Of a stretch of 57,950 nucleotides of DNA, positions 50,401 to 57,950 are shown in pieces (position 1 is the first letter of the stretch; each line of letters begins with the position of its first letter). The stretch is from a virus, in the IMG/VR virus record IMGVR_UViG_3300029787_000042, positions 1-57,950 of that record. One strand, written 5' to 3'. The notes below the pieces were generated by a model, which worked only from the letters and a program-made list of their open reading frames with translations, was not told the DNA's origin and searched no databases. The position numbers and the translations under genes are program-made.

Positions 50401-50430
50401 TTGACGTAAAGACAGATACTGTGATATGTT
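50401..50430 (+). promoter_or_regulatory. candidate sigma70-type promoter
   Basis: TTGACG (50401-50406) and TATGTT (50425-50430) are separated by 18 bp, starting 5 nt after the capsid terminator and about 95 nt before the next start codon. The placement suggests a restart promoter for the decoration/tail genes. A CTCACATGTGAG palindrome at 50503-50514 lies just before the start. Confidence 0.4.
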
Positions 50431-50523
50431 CTTTTTATATCGGGAAACAATCCGGTGAATCTGACAGGCCCGACTGACGACATGTAGACAGATTTGCTTT
50501 AACTCACATGTGAGAACTATATT

Positions 50524-51153
50524 ATGGCTAATACTACATTTAATGGAGCAGTACGCTCCGAAAACGGTTTCCAAGTAATTTCTAAAGCCGCTGATACTGG
50601 CGTGGAGACTACAAAATCAACTATTGACTCTAGCGGTAACTTTACTACTGATGGCGCAGTCGCTGACCATAAACAAGTAATTCGTCAAACAACCTACACT
50701 GACTGGAACGATGCTGCTCTTACACTTACTACTTCTGCAAACGGAGCAGTAATTTTATTTGATAAAGATGAGGCTACTACAGTCACACTACCAGCAGTTA
50801 CTGCTTCTGACATCGGTGTGCAATTTATTTTTGTTGAAACTGTGGCTTCTGACAACCTAAGGTCTGTTGTTACTGCTTATGACAATGATTATCTTGTTGG
50901 TGGTGTGCAACTAGGTACTACAGCCGCAGAAAATGGAGCTAAAGGTTTTATTCCAACAGGTGGAACTGACACAACTATTAAGTTTGATGATAATCTAGCT
51001 AACGGTGCAGGTTCTTTAGGCTCTACTGTAACTCTAACAGCCGTGCTTACAGGTAATACTGGCGCAGGTGGTGGAGCTAAGTTGGCTTGGTTAGTAACAG
51101 GTTCTATGGGTACAGCAGACGACAATTCTACTGGCGCAGCAATCTTTGCATAA
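50524..51153 (+). CDS. head fibre/decoration-type structural protein
   Basis: 209 aa, all-beta and Thr/Ala/Gly-rich. N-terminal NTTFNGAVRSENGFQVISKA resembles the base of head or tail fibre proteins that present a Gly-rich beta domain. Lies downstream of the capsid gene, behind its own candidate promoter. No enzyme motif; a surface virion role is inferred. Confidence 0.7.
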   Translation: MANTTFNGAVRSENGFQVISKAADTGVETTKSTIDSSGNFTTDGAVADHKQVIRQTTYTDWNDAALTLTTSANGAVILFDKDEATTVTLPAVTASDIGVQFIFVETVASDNLRSVVTAYDNDYLVGGVQLGTTAAENGAKGFIPTGGTDTTIKFDDNLANGAGSLGSTVTLTAVLTGNTGAGGGAKLAWLVTGSMGTADDNSTGAAIFA

Positions 51154-51165
51154 TAGGAGACTATC

Positions 51166-51462
51166 ATGGGATCATTTAGCTCCGATGTACAGGCTATAAC
51201 AAAAGCTGGAAACCAAACTGTAGTGTTGGGTGTAGGCCCCGCTCGTATACGTCAGATACAGATAGTTGGCGCTGCTAGCGGTACAGGAAGTCTTGTTGTT
51301 AAAGATGGCGCAGGTGGTTCTACTGTTCTTACTATGACAATTCCTACATCCGCAGCCACAGTGCATTCTATTAACATACCCGCAGATGGTATACGTTGTA
51401 CAGACGATCCACAGTTAGTTTTGGGTGATGGAATAACTCAAGTAACTGTGTTTTATGCGTAA
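51166..51462 (+). CDS. small beta-rich virion protein
   Basis: 98 aa, beta-rich (QTVVLGVGPARIRQIQIVG; LVVKDGAGGSTVLTMTIPT), with an AGGAG site. Overlaps the next ORF by 8 nt. Overall pattern is similar to the 106-aa protein at 4706-5026. Likely a small decoration or spike-base domain; unproven. Confidence 0.7.
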   Translation: MGSFSSDVQAITKAGNQTVVLGVGPARIRQIQIVGAASGTGSLVVKDGAGGSTVLTMTIPTSAATVHSINIPADGIRCTDDPQLVLGDGITQVTVFYA

Positions 51463-51757
51463 GTATTATAGAAAAGGTGGCGGAGTGGGCATGAAAGGTA
51501 TGTCCATTAAAAGTGGTGATAAGCGCCCCACTAAATCTGGCGCGGGTATGACCAAAAAAGGCGTAGCTAAGTATAGAAGGAACAACCCCGGATCTAAGTT
51601 ACAAACCGCGGTTACTGAAGACAAACCAACTGGCAAGCGAGCAAGTAGACGAAAGTCTTATTGCGCTCGTTCTGCTGGACAAATGAAAAAGTTTCCTAAA
51701 GCAGCTAAAAACCCTAATTCAAGGTTGCGGCAAGCTAGGAGACGGTGGAAATGCTAG
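51455..51757 (+). CDS. small basic protein, DUF6321-like
   Basis: 100 aa, very basic. It begins MRKYYRKGGGVGMKG and contains AGMTKKGVAKYRRNNPGSKL, the signature I associate with DUF6321, then RKSYCARSAGQMKKF and a KC end. Overlaps the previous gene by 8 nt. First of a run of small basic proteins; it may be packaged and bind DNA inside the head. That role is inferred from charge and position. Confidence 0.75.
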   Translation: MRKYYRKGGGVGMKGMSIKSGDKRPTKSGAGMTKKGVAKYRRNNPGSKLQTAVTEDKPTGKRASRRKSYCARSAGQMKKFPKAAKNPNSRLRQARRRWKC

Positions 51758-51766
51758 GAGAATATC

Positions 51767-52309
51767 GTGGCTAATAGTAGAAGTGCAATGTCAAAACAAG
51801 TGAGTACTGGTAAAAAATCAAAAGATTATTCAAAAATGACCCCTGAAGAACAGGCTAAATTTGAATTTGATATTATGACTCAAAACTTAAACCTCAGCCC
51901 TAAAGAAAAAGCGGCTAAAAAGAAACAGGAGCAAGAAATGAAAATGAAAGACAAAAAAATGCCCAAGGCTATGCCTAAGTATCAACGAGGGATGATGGTC
52001 GGAGGAAGAAAAGAGATTAGGGAAGCTGACGCACCAGAGTCTGGCCCTATTAGAGGTTTGGGAGTACCTCGAAGGAAAAACCCTAAAGGGCCAGCTCCTT
52101 ATGATGACTCTGGAATTGGATTAGGTACAGGGCCAAAGCCTCCAACGGGTGGCCCAATGCCCCCAAAGAAAAAACGCGCTCCTATGGGTAAAGGTAGAGG
52201 CCGAGGTAGCAAGATGCCTATGATGAAGCACGGCGGTAAAGTTCGCGGATGTGGTATAGCAAAACAAGGTGTCCGTAAGGCTAAAATGGTAACAATGAAG
52301 GGTTCATAA
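51767..52309 (+). CDS. basic protein with Gly/Lys motifs (GTG start)
   Basis: 180 aa from GTG 51767 (AGGAG, 6 nt before). Charged helix at the N-terminus (PEEQAKFEFDIMTQNLNLSP), then basic Gly/Pro-rich linker with YQRGMMVGGRKE, and MKHGGKVRGCGIAKQGVRKA at the C-terminus. The latter two are the same KGG/HGG-type elements as in the large ejection-block proteins. Stop and next start share TAATG. Probably a virion-internal basic protein. Confidence 0.7.
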   Translation: MANSRSAMSKQVSTGKKSKDYSKMTPEEQAKFEFDIMTQNLNLSPKEKAAKKKQEQEMKMKDKKMPKAMPKYQRGMMVGGRKEIREADAPESGPIRGLGVPRRKNPKGPAPYDDSGIGLGTGPKPPTGGPMPPKKKRAPMGKGRGRGSKMPMMKHGGKVRGCGIAKQGVRKAKMVTMKGS

Positions 52310-52467
52310 TGCGTAGGTATTATAAATCTGGCGGAAAAATATGTGCTAAAGGTAAGGCTTGGGCTAAACGAACTTTTGATACATATCCTTCTGCATATGC
52401 AAACATGGCGGCTTCAAAATACTGTAAAGATCCTAATTATGCAAAGGGATCAAAAGGTAAGAAGTAA
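52309..52467 (+). CDS. tiny basic protein (52 aa)
   Basis: 52 aa in an ORF with TAATG overlaps at both ends. Basic, starting MRRYYKSGGKICAKGKAWAK with a second part containing TYPSAYANMAASKYCKD. The opening is like that of the 100-aa protein at 51455 (MRKYYRKGGG), so the two probably share a short N-terminal element. Two cysteines. Coupled translation and shared motif support a real gene. Confidence 0.65.
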   Translation: MRRYYKSGGKICAKGKAWAKRTFDTYPSAYANMAASKYCKDPNYAKGSKGKK

Positions 52468-52796
52468 TGGGCGACCTTAAAAAATGGGTAGACCAAGACT
52501 GGGTTAGAATCGGTACAGACGGTAATATTAAAGGTAAGTGTGGTACGTCTAAAGATAAAAAAAACCCAGACAGATGTTTACCTAGAAGTAAAGCACAATC
52601 GCTTAGTAAAGGTGAAAGAGCGTCTACAGCCAAAAAAAAGAAACGCGCAGGAGCAAAAGGAAAAACGGTAGTAAAAAATACAAAACCCGCTACTGTCAAA
52701 TTGCGCGAAGGTGGGCTTGCTAGAGGCAAACGGTCTATTGCTAAAGGGTGTGGACAAGTAATGAGCAATAGACGTAAAAAAACACTTTATGTTTAA
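52467..52796 (+). CDS. small basic protein, DUF5872-like
   Basis: 109 aa. N-terminal KKWVDQDWVRIGTDGNIKGK, then CGTSKDKKNPDRCLPRSKAQ and LSKGERASTAKKKKR form the DUF5872-type pattern by recognition. The tail contains another KGG-like element (KLREGGLARGKRSIAKGCG). Starts within TAATG of the previous ORF. Function unknown; likely a DNA-associated small protein in the virion or early infection. Confidence 0.72.
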   Translation: MGDLKKWVDQDWVRIGTDGNIKGKCGTSKDKKNPDRCLPRSKAQSLSKGERASTAKKKKRAGAKGKTVVKNTKPATVKLREGGLARGKRSIAKGCGQVMSNRRKKTLYV

Positions 52797-52806
52797 GGTA
52801 TAAACA

Positions 52807-52980
52807 ATGCGTAAAAAATACGGTAAGACTAAAGAAATAACTAAACGGCAGAAAGAAACACTTAAAAAACATTCTGTACGTCATAGCAAAAAACATATGT
52901 CTAAAATGAAAAAAGCTATGCAATTAGGAAAGACTTTTAATCAAGCCCACAAAGACGCTATGAAAAAAGTAGGTAAATAA
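52807..52980 (+). CDS. tiny lysine-rich protein (57 aa)
   Basis: 57 aa; the stop overlaps the start of the connector gene (TAATG). About a third Lys/Arg plus several His (KKHSVRHSKKHMSKMKKAM), helical. Composition resembles DNA-condensing or nucleoid-like proteins. Same operon and charge as its neighbours. Confidence 0.62.
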   Translation: MRKKYGKTKEITKRQKETLKKHSVRHSKKHMSKMKKAMQLGKTFNQAHKDAMKKVGK

Positions 52981-53669
52981 TGACTACATCAGGTACTACT
53001 GCATTTAACATGGAGTTTACAGAAATTGCTGAAGAGGCATTTGAACGCGCAGGGCGTGAAATGCGTTCAGGGTATGATCTAAGAACTGCTAGAAGGTCTA
53101 TGAATTTGTTAACTATAGAGTGGCAAAATCGTGGAATTAATATGTGGACTATAGATAATGGAACTGTAGATCTTGTAAAAGGCCAAACTACTGCTTATGA
53201 CCTTCCTACAGATACAGTGGATTTGTTAGAACACCAAATACGAACTAATCAAGGCAATACAGCTACTCAGTCTGATCTTACTATAAGTCGTATAAGTGTA
53301 AGTACATACGCTTCAATTCCTAACAAGTTAACACAAGGTAGACCAATTCAAATTTATATAGAGAGGCTTCGTGATCGTCCTAAGTTTCATGTATGGCCTT
53401 TACCAGACAATAATGACTACAAACTATATTATTGGAGAATGAGGCGTATTGAAGATGCCGGTAGTGGTGTGCAAACCGCAGACATGAATTTTAGGTTTTT
53501 TCCTTGTTTAGTAGCAGGGTTAGCTTACTATATATCTCTTAAACTGCCTGAAGCTGTAGAGCGCGTACCTATGCTAAAAGCAATGTATGAAGAACAATTT
53601 GAATTAGCCGCAGCGGAAGACAGAGAAAAAACTTCTGCTAGGTTTGTACCTCGTATGAGTTATCAATAA
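52980..53669 (+). CDS. head-tail connector, P22 gp4-like
   Basis: 229 aa. It begins with a helical pair (FTEIAEEAFERAGREMRSGY, DLRTARRSMNLLTIEWQNRG) followed by a beta region (GQTTAYDLPTDTVDLLEHQ) and a C-terminal helix (MYEEQFELAAAEDREKT). This arrangement is typical of gp4/tail-accessory-factor-like connectors in marine podoviruses. It should form the ring below the portal. Single-nt overlap with both neighbours. Confidence 0.82.
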   Translation: MTTSGTTAFNMEFTEIAEEAFERAGREMRSGYDLRTARRSMNLLTIEWQNRGINMWTIDNGTVDLVKGQTTAYDLPTDTVDLLEHQIRTNQGNTATQSDLTISRISVSTYASIPNKLTQGRPIQIYIERLRDRPKFHVWPLPDNNDYKLYYWRMRRIEDAGSGVQTADMNFRFFPCLVAGLAYYISLKLPEAVERVPMLKAMYEEQFELAAAEDREKTSARFVPRMSYQ

Positions 53670-54034
53670 TGAGTAACAGATTTGCTTCTAATAAAATAGC
53701 CATAGCTGAATGTGATATTTGTGGATTTCAGTACAAATTACGAGAATTACGTAATTTAATTGTTAAAGATAGAGATACAAACTTAAAAGCGTGTATTGAA
53801 TGTTGGGAGCCTGACCACCCCCAATTAAAGTTAGGAGAATTTCCAGTAGATGATCCGCAAGCAATACGTGATCCTAGACCAGACCGAAGTTTAGGAGCAT
53901 CGGGAGATAATAGTAGTAGAGACATATATTGGGGTTGGAACCCTGTTGGTGGGGGCGCAAATCCTTATAATTTAACACCTAACCCTCTTCAAGCTGTTGG
54001 AGCTGTAGGGGACGTAACTGTAACAACTTCATAA
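53669..54034 (+). CDS. zinc-ribbon-like small tail/head protein
   Basis: 121 aa with two CxxC pairs, ECDICGF near residue 14 and ACIECWE near 44, that likely bind one zinc ion. A Pro/Arg-rich stretch (DPQAIRDPRPDRSLGA) and a Gly/Asn-rich C-terminus follow. Found next to gp4-like connectors in related marine phages as I recall. Structural role in the neck is inferred. Confidence 0.75.
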   Translation: MSNRFASNKIAIAECDICGFQYKLRELRNLIVKDRDTNLKACIECWEPDHPQLKLGEFPVDDPQAIRDPRPDRSLGASGDNSSRDIYWGWNPVGGGANPYNLTPNPLQAVGAVGDVTVTTS

Positions 54035-54045
54035 GGAAGAACAAT

Positions 54046-54234
54046 ATGGCACTTAAAGGTAAACAATATAAGCTAGATAAAAATAAAGACGGTAAAATTT
54101 CTGGTGAGGATTTTAAAAAAATGTCTAAATACAAAAACGGTGGCCCAGTTAAAGCGGCTACTAACCGTAAAGTTAAAATGCGTGGCGTTGGAGCAGCAAC
54201 TAAAGGTATTTTTTCTAGAGGGCCAATGGGCTAA
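54046..54234 (+). CDS. small basic protein with EF-hand-like loop
   Basis: 62 aa. DKNKDGKISGED (about residues 11-22) is a 12-residue calcium loop like that of EF-hands, though it ends in Asp rather than Glu. It is followed by KYKNGGPVKAA and a C-terminal KMRGVGAATKG element that recurs in small phage proteins. Basic overall. Unknown role; between neck genes, so probably virion-associated. Confidence 0.68.
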   Translation: MALKGKQYKLDKNKDGKISGEDFKKMSKYKNGGPVKAATNRKVKMRGVGAATKGIFSRGPMG

Positions 54235-54237
54235 CGT

Positions 54238-54870
54238 ATGAATTACACTGAGTTAAAAACTAACATTCAAGATATTTGTGAGACTAGTTTTACAAACGAC
54301 CAGCTTGCTATGTTTACTCAACAGGCGGAACAAAAAATATATAGCGGTGTGCAACTACCCGCACTTCGTAAAGTAGATGAAGGGCCAGTGGTTCAAACAA
54401 ATAAGTTATATACTTTACCTAGCGATTATTTGTATACATACAGCCTAGCTATTATAAGTAGTAGTACTTATACCTATTTACTAAACAAAGATGTTAATTT
54501 TTTACGCGAAGCATACCCAATCAATACCAATGCTCATTACGGAACACCCAAATTTTATGCTTATTATAGTGATACTAAATTAGAATTTGCTCCAACACCC
54601 GATGCTAATTATGAAATAGAACATGTTTACGGATATTATCCTACATCTATAGTTACAGCTAGCACTACTTGGTTAGGCACAAACTTTGACTCTGCGCTAT
54701 TAAATGGGGCGTTAGTAGAAGCTATAAGATTTATGAAAGGTGAGCCAGATATAATAGCTAACTACGAAAAAATGTATGCTTTATCTATGGGACTACTTAA
54801 AAATATGGGTGATGGCAAACTACGAGAAGATGTGTATCGTTCTGGACAATACAGAGTTTCTCCAACATAA
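54238..54870 (+). CDS. tail adaptor protein (SU10 adaptor-like)
   Basis: 210 aa. Helical start (YTELKTNIQDICETSFTNDQ), then beta segments typical of the adaptor family (VDEGPVVQTNKLYTLPSDYL; GTPKFYAYYSDTKLEFAPTP) and a C-terminal helical segment. It fits the second ring of the short tail, after the gp4-like connector. Identification is by pattern and order. Confidence 0.75.
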   Translation: MNYTELKTNIQDICETSFTNDQLAMFTQQAEQKIYSGVQLPALRKVDEGPVVQTNKLYTLPSDYLYTYSLAIISSSTYTYLLNKDVNFLREAYPINTNAHYGTPKFYAYYSDTKLEFAPTPDANYEIEHVYGYYPTSIVTASTTWLGTNFDSALLNGALVEAIRFMKGEPDIIANYEKMYALSMGLLKNMGDGKLREDVYRSGQYRVSPT

Positions 54871-54880
54871 GGCAGTATAG

Positions 54881-55315
54881 ATGGCATTAACGCAAACATT
54901 ATGTACTTCGTTTAAAGTATCCCTTTTTGATGGGGAAATGGACTTTAGTGCTGATACAAATAATGTATTTAAAATAGCTTTGTTTACTTCTACCGCGTCT
55001 CTAGACGCTACCACCACTGCATATTCCAGTGCTAATGAGGTTTCGGGTACAGGGTATACAGCAGGTGGAAAAACACTTAGTATAGATACTAACCCTACAT
55101 CTACAGACACAACAGCGTATATAGGGTTTTCAACAGTATCATGGCCTAGTTCAACTATAACTGCGCGAGGCGCGTTAATATATAGGTCATCAGGTACTGG
55201 TAATAATGCTGTGGCAGTATTAGATTTTGGGGTCGATAAACAAACTAATAATAGTACTTTTACAATAACTTTTCCTACGGCGGATAAAAATACCGCTATT
55301 ATACGGATAGCTTGA
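54881..55315 (+). CDS. beta-rich tail structural protein
   Basis: 144 aa, Thr/Ser/Ala-rich beta sequence: N-terminal LTQTLCTSFKVSLFDGEMDF, followed by KIALFTSTASLDA and a strand-rich body. Common just ahead of the tail fibre gene in marine podoviruses. Likely a tail-tip or fibre-base protein. No catalytic motif. Confidence 0.72.
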   Translation: MALTQTLCTSFKVSLFDGEMDFSADTNNVFKIALFTSTASLDATTTAYSSANEVSGTGYTAGGKTLSIDTNPTSTDTTAYIGFSTVSWPSSTITARGALIYRSSGTGNNAVAVLDFGVDKQTNNSTFTITFPTADKNTAIIRIA

Positions 55316-55325
55316 GGTTAATTAA

Positions 55326-57950
55326 ATGGCAACTGGATTCACTACAATATTAAAACTAGCCTTACCTGTACAGGGCGAACTTAGCGGAACATGGGGCACA
55401 GTAGTAAACGACAACATTACTCAGATGGTTGAAGAGTCTATCGCTGGCCTAGCTACTATTAATAGTTGGTCAACTAACGCTCACACATTAACTACCGCTA
55501 ACGGCACTACTTCTGAATCGCGTTGCGCAATGCTGTCTTTAACTGACACAGGAAGCTCATTAAGCGGAGCAGCTTCTGTAGTATGCCCCGCAGCTACTAA
55601 AACTTACATTGTAAAAAATTCTTGTGGTCAAGCAGCAACGTTAAAAACAGCAAGTGGAACTGGTATCGCCGTACCTAACGGTAAAACTATGTTGTTATTT
55701 TGTGATGGAACTAACGTAGTTGAGGCTGTAGATCATGTAGTTACTATGTCTGCGGGTACTCTTACCATAACTGGACTTACTACATTTGCTTCTTTAAAAG
55801 GAGCCGATTCGACTACAGTAACAGGTATACTCGACGAAGATAATATGGCAAGCAACAGTAATGTTAAACTTGCTACTCAACAATCAATTAAGGCTTATGT
55901 AGACTCACAGGTTGCTACTTCAGATACTTTACCTGAAGTCCTTGCTAATGGTAATACTACTGGTGGGACAGATGTAGCGGTTTCTACAGATGACAAAGTA
56001 CAGTTTCGTGACTCAGCTATCTATATAAACTCTAGCACTGATGGACAACTAGATATTGTTGCAGATACAGAAATTCAAATAGCCGCTACAACCATTGATA
56101 TTAATGGCGCAATTAACGCTAGTGGTGAAATTATTGCAGCTAGTTTAGATATTAGTGGGGATATAGATGTTGATGGTACTACTAATCTTGATGTTGTAGA
56201 CATTGATGGTGCTGTGGATATGGCTTCTACGCTAACTTTAGCGGGGAATGCAGACTTTAATGGTGATTTAGATGTTGACGGCACTACAAATCTTGATGTT
56301 GTAGATATAGATGGCGCTGTTGACATGGCTTCTACACTTACTGTTGCAAGTAATATTGTAGTAGGCGGCACAGTAGATGGTCGTGATGTAGCTACTGATG
56401 GTACTAAGCTTGATGGTATTGAAGCAAGTGCAGATGTAACGGACACAGCTAATGTCACCGCCGCAGGTGCACTAATGGATAGTGAGTTGACTTCTATCGG
56501 GTCTGTTAAGGCTTTAAACCAAGGTGTTGCTACAGGTGATAGTCCAACTTTCGTGGCTCTAACTTTATCAGGCAATGCAGACTTTAATGGTGATTTAGAT
56601 GTTGACGGAACAATAGAGTTTGATGCTCTATCTGGTACAGGATCTGTTGCGGTTACAGATATTGCTGATGAAGATAACATGTCTTCTAACAGCGCAACTA
56701 AACTTGCTACTCAGCAGTCTATTAAAGCTTATGTAGACTCACAGGTTGGAACGGTTGATACCCTAGCTGAGGTTTTGGCTAATGGTAATACTACAGGTGG
56801 TTCAAACATAGTGTTTGGAGATAGTTCAGGTGCTACTGATGATAGATTACAGTTTGGTGATTCGCAAGATTTATCTATCTTTCATAATGGAAGTACTAGC
56901 TTTATTTCTGAGCAAGGCACTGGGGATTTATACATTGGTGCAAGTAACAACATAGCATTAATGAATGCCGCCTTTAGTGAAAATAAATTGTTAGCAACAA
57001 CTGATGGCGCTTTAAAGCTTTATTTTAACGGGACAGAAAAACTCGCAACAACATCTAGCGGTATTTCGGTCACGGGCGAGGTAGCGGCAACATCCCTAGA
57101 CATTTCAGGCGATATAGACGTAGACGGCACTACAAATCTTGATGTCGTGGACATTGATGGTGCTGTGGATATGGCAAGCACTCTAGCGGTTGGTGGCGTG
57201 GTAACAGTAAGTGACGGTTCAACCTCCGCACCTTCTATTACAAATGCAGGTGATACTAATACAGGTATGTATTTTGATGGAGCAGATAGCGTTGCATTTA
57301 CTGCGGGTGGAACGACTAGAGGTGCTTTTAACAGTGGCGGCCTTCAGGTAGTGGGTGCTTTATCTGCCACTGGAGTCCTCACAGCCAACGCAGGTGTAGT
57401 GGTTGATAATATTACAATAGATGGCACTGAAATAGATTTAAGTTCTGGTGACTTAACACTAGACGTTGCAGGAGACATTATCCTCGATGCTGATGGCGCA
57501 GATATTAAATTATTAAATGGTGGGACACATTGGGGTTCTATATATACTAATGCAACACCTGCTAATTTATACATACAAAGTATGATATCTGATGGCGATA
57601 TTTATTTATCAGGTAGTGATGGGGGTTCAAATATAAATGCCCTTGTTCTAGACATGAGTGCCGCAGGAGCCGCTACGTTTAATGATTTAGTTAATATTGG
57701 TGGTAGCAGTTTAAATTTTACTAAGACTGACGGGGTTGGAATTACTGCGAAAGAAAGTTTTTCTATTACGATTGATTCTGACAACAACGATTCATCAAGA
57801 GCTTTTTCTGTTTTAGATGGAGATGGCACAACACTAATGCAAGTTATTGATACAGGTGCGGCTACATTCGCAGGAGCAGTCACAGCCAACGCAGGTGTAG
57901 TAGTAGACAACATTACAATAGATGGCACTGAAATAGATTTATCTTCTGGT
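55326..57950 (+). CDS. tail fibre protein, C-terminus cut by the window edge
   Basis: 875 codons are open to the last base. The conserved start (ALPVQGELSGTWGTVVNDNI) is the virion-attachment end of marine podoviral fibres. The shaft is built of repeats: TNLDVVDIDGAVDMAST occurs three times (from about 56180, 56285 and 57130), GNADFNGDLDVDGT twice, and KLATQQSIKAYVDSQV twice. These are triple-beta-helix-like units. The receptor-binding tip lies beyond the edge, so host range cannot be inferred. The window stops within a 69-bp near-duplicate (57381-57449 and 57882-57950). Confidence 0.85.
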   Translation, partial: MATGFTTILKLALPVQGELSGTWGTVVNDNITQMVEESIAGLATINSWSTNAHTLTTANGTTSESRCAMLSLTDTGSSLSGAASVVCPAATKTYIVKNSCGQAATLKTASGTGIAVPNGKTMLLFCDGTNVVEAVDHVVTMSAGTLTITGLTTFASLKGADSTTVTGILDEDNMASNSNVKLATQQSIKAYVDSQVATSDTLPEVLANGNTTGGTDVAVSTDDKVQFRDSAIYINSSTDGQLDIVADTEIQIAATTIDINGAINASGEIIAASLDISGDIDVDGTTNLDVVDIDGAVDMASTLTLAGNADFNGDLDVDGTTNLDVVDIDGAVDMASTLTVASNIVVGGTVDGRDVATDGTKLDGIEASADVTDTANVTAAGALMDSELTSIGSVKALNQGVATGDSPTFVALTLSGNADFNGDLDVDGTIEFDALSGTGSVAVTDIADEDNMSSNSATKLATQQSIKAYVDSQVGTVDTLAEVLANGNTTGGSNIVFGDSSGATDDRLQFGDSQDLSIFHNGSTSFISEQGTGDLYIGASNNIALMNAAFSENKLLATTDGALKLYFNGTEKLATTSSGISVTGEVAATSLDISGDIDVDGTTNLDVVDIDGAVDMASTLAVGGVVTVSDGSTSAPSITNAGDTNTGMYFDGADSVAFTAGGTTRGAFNSGGLQVVGALSATGVLTANAGVVVDNITIDGTEIDLSSGDLTLDVAGDIILDADGADIKLLNGGTHWGSIYTNATPANLYIQSMISDGDIYLSGSDGGSNINALVLDMSAAGAATFNDLVNIGGSSLNFTKTDGVGITAKESFSITIDSDNNDSSRAFSVLDGDGTTLMQVIDTGAATFAGAVTANAGVVVDNITIDGTEIDLSSG

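Noticed and set aside
1-57950. Complete circular genome closing at the window ends
   Set aside because: The fibre frame at the right edge meets a stop within seven codons if joined to base 1, while the left-edge frame is a different protein, so the ends do not join directly.

Overview
The window looks like most of one tailed-phage genome from a marine-type environment: AT-rich, tightly packed, with many stop/start overlaps (TAATG, ATGA) and structural, replication and DUF families that I recognise from uncultured marine (pelagiphage-like) contigs. The short-tail parts (a P22 gp4-like connector, a second SU10-type adaptor, a gp10-like hub, very large internal proteins) and the absence of any tail tube, sheath or conventional tape-measure gene point to a podovirus. 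No integrase, RNA polymerase or tRNA gene was seen. Host assignment is inference only.

Layout. The + strand carries the late functions, in two parts of the window. From 41669 rightwards come a PD-(D/E)XK nuclease, small and large terminase, portal, a GroES-like protein, a scaffold candidate, a Mu gpT-like capsid protein, decoration/fibre proteins, a run of tiny basic proteins, two connector/adaptor proteins and a tail fibre that runs off the right edge unfinished at 57950. The left edge (2-232) is the C-terminal end of another tail-associated protein. It is followed by a lysis/membrane cassette (267-2634: small membrane proteins, a 3-TM holin, an M15 peptidase), a hub-like protein and four very long virion/ejection candidates (2421, 500, 626 and 2111 aa; the last has an HEXXH metallopeptidase motif). 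If the genome is circular or circularly permuted the two + blocks join, but a piece between the fibre and the left edge is missing.

The - strand (41333 down to 22550) carries the early/replication functions. In order of transcription these are: a 200-aa unknown protein in its own unit; small ORFs with a DUF3150 protein; a MoxR/CobS-like AAA+ ATPase and a VWA protein with HEXXH; several unknowns; a VRR-NUC nuclease; DUF3310; a family A DNA polymerase; a RecB-like nuclease; a small basic protein; a SNF2 helicase; an HTH protein; two ssDNA-binding-like proteins; and an AEP primase fused to a DUF927 helicase. A rho-independent terminator at 22481-22515 closes this block against the converging late genes.

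The divergence zone (about 40.04-41.67 kb) is the most unusual part. It holds a dense cluster of TGTWACA heptamers, a 10-bp tandem repeat, a 36-bp direct repeat, C-rich tracts and three of four copies of an 18-bp site, GTTATAAC-N2-GTTATAAC. The fourth copy lies just upstream of the MoxR gene. I read the zone as a candidate replication origin and control region, and the 18-bp site as a phage regulatory signal that links the DUF3150-MoxR-VWA module.
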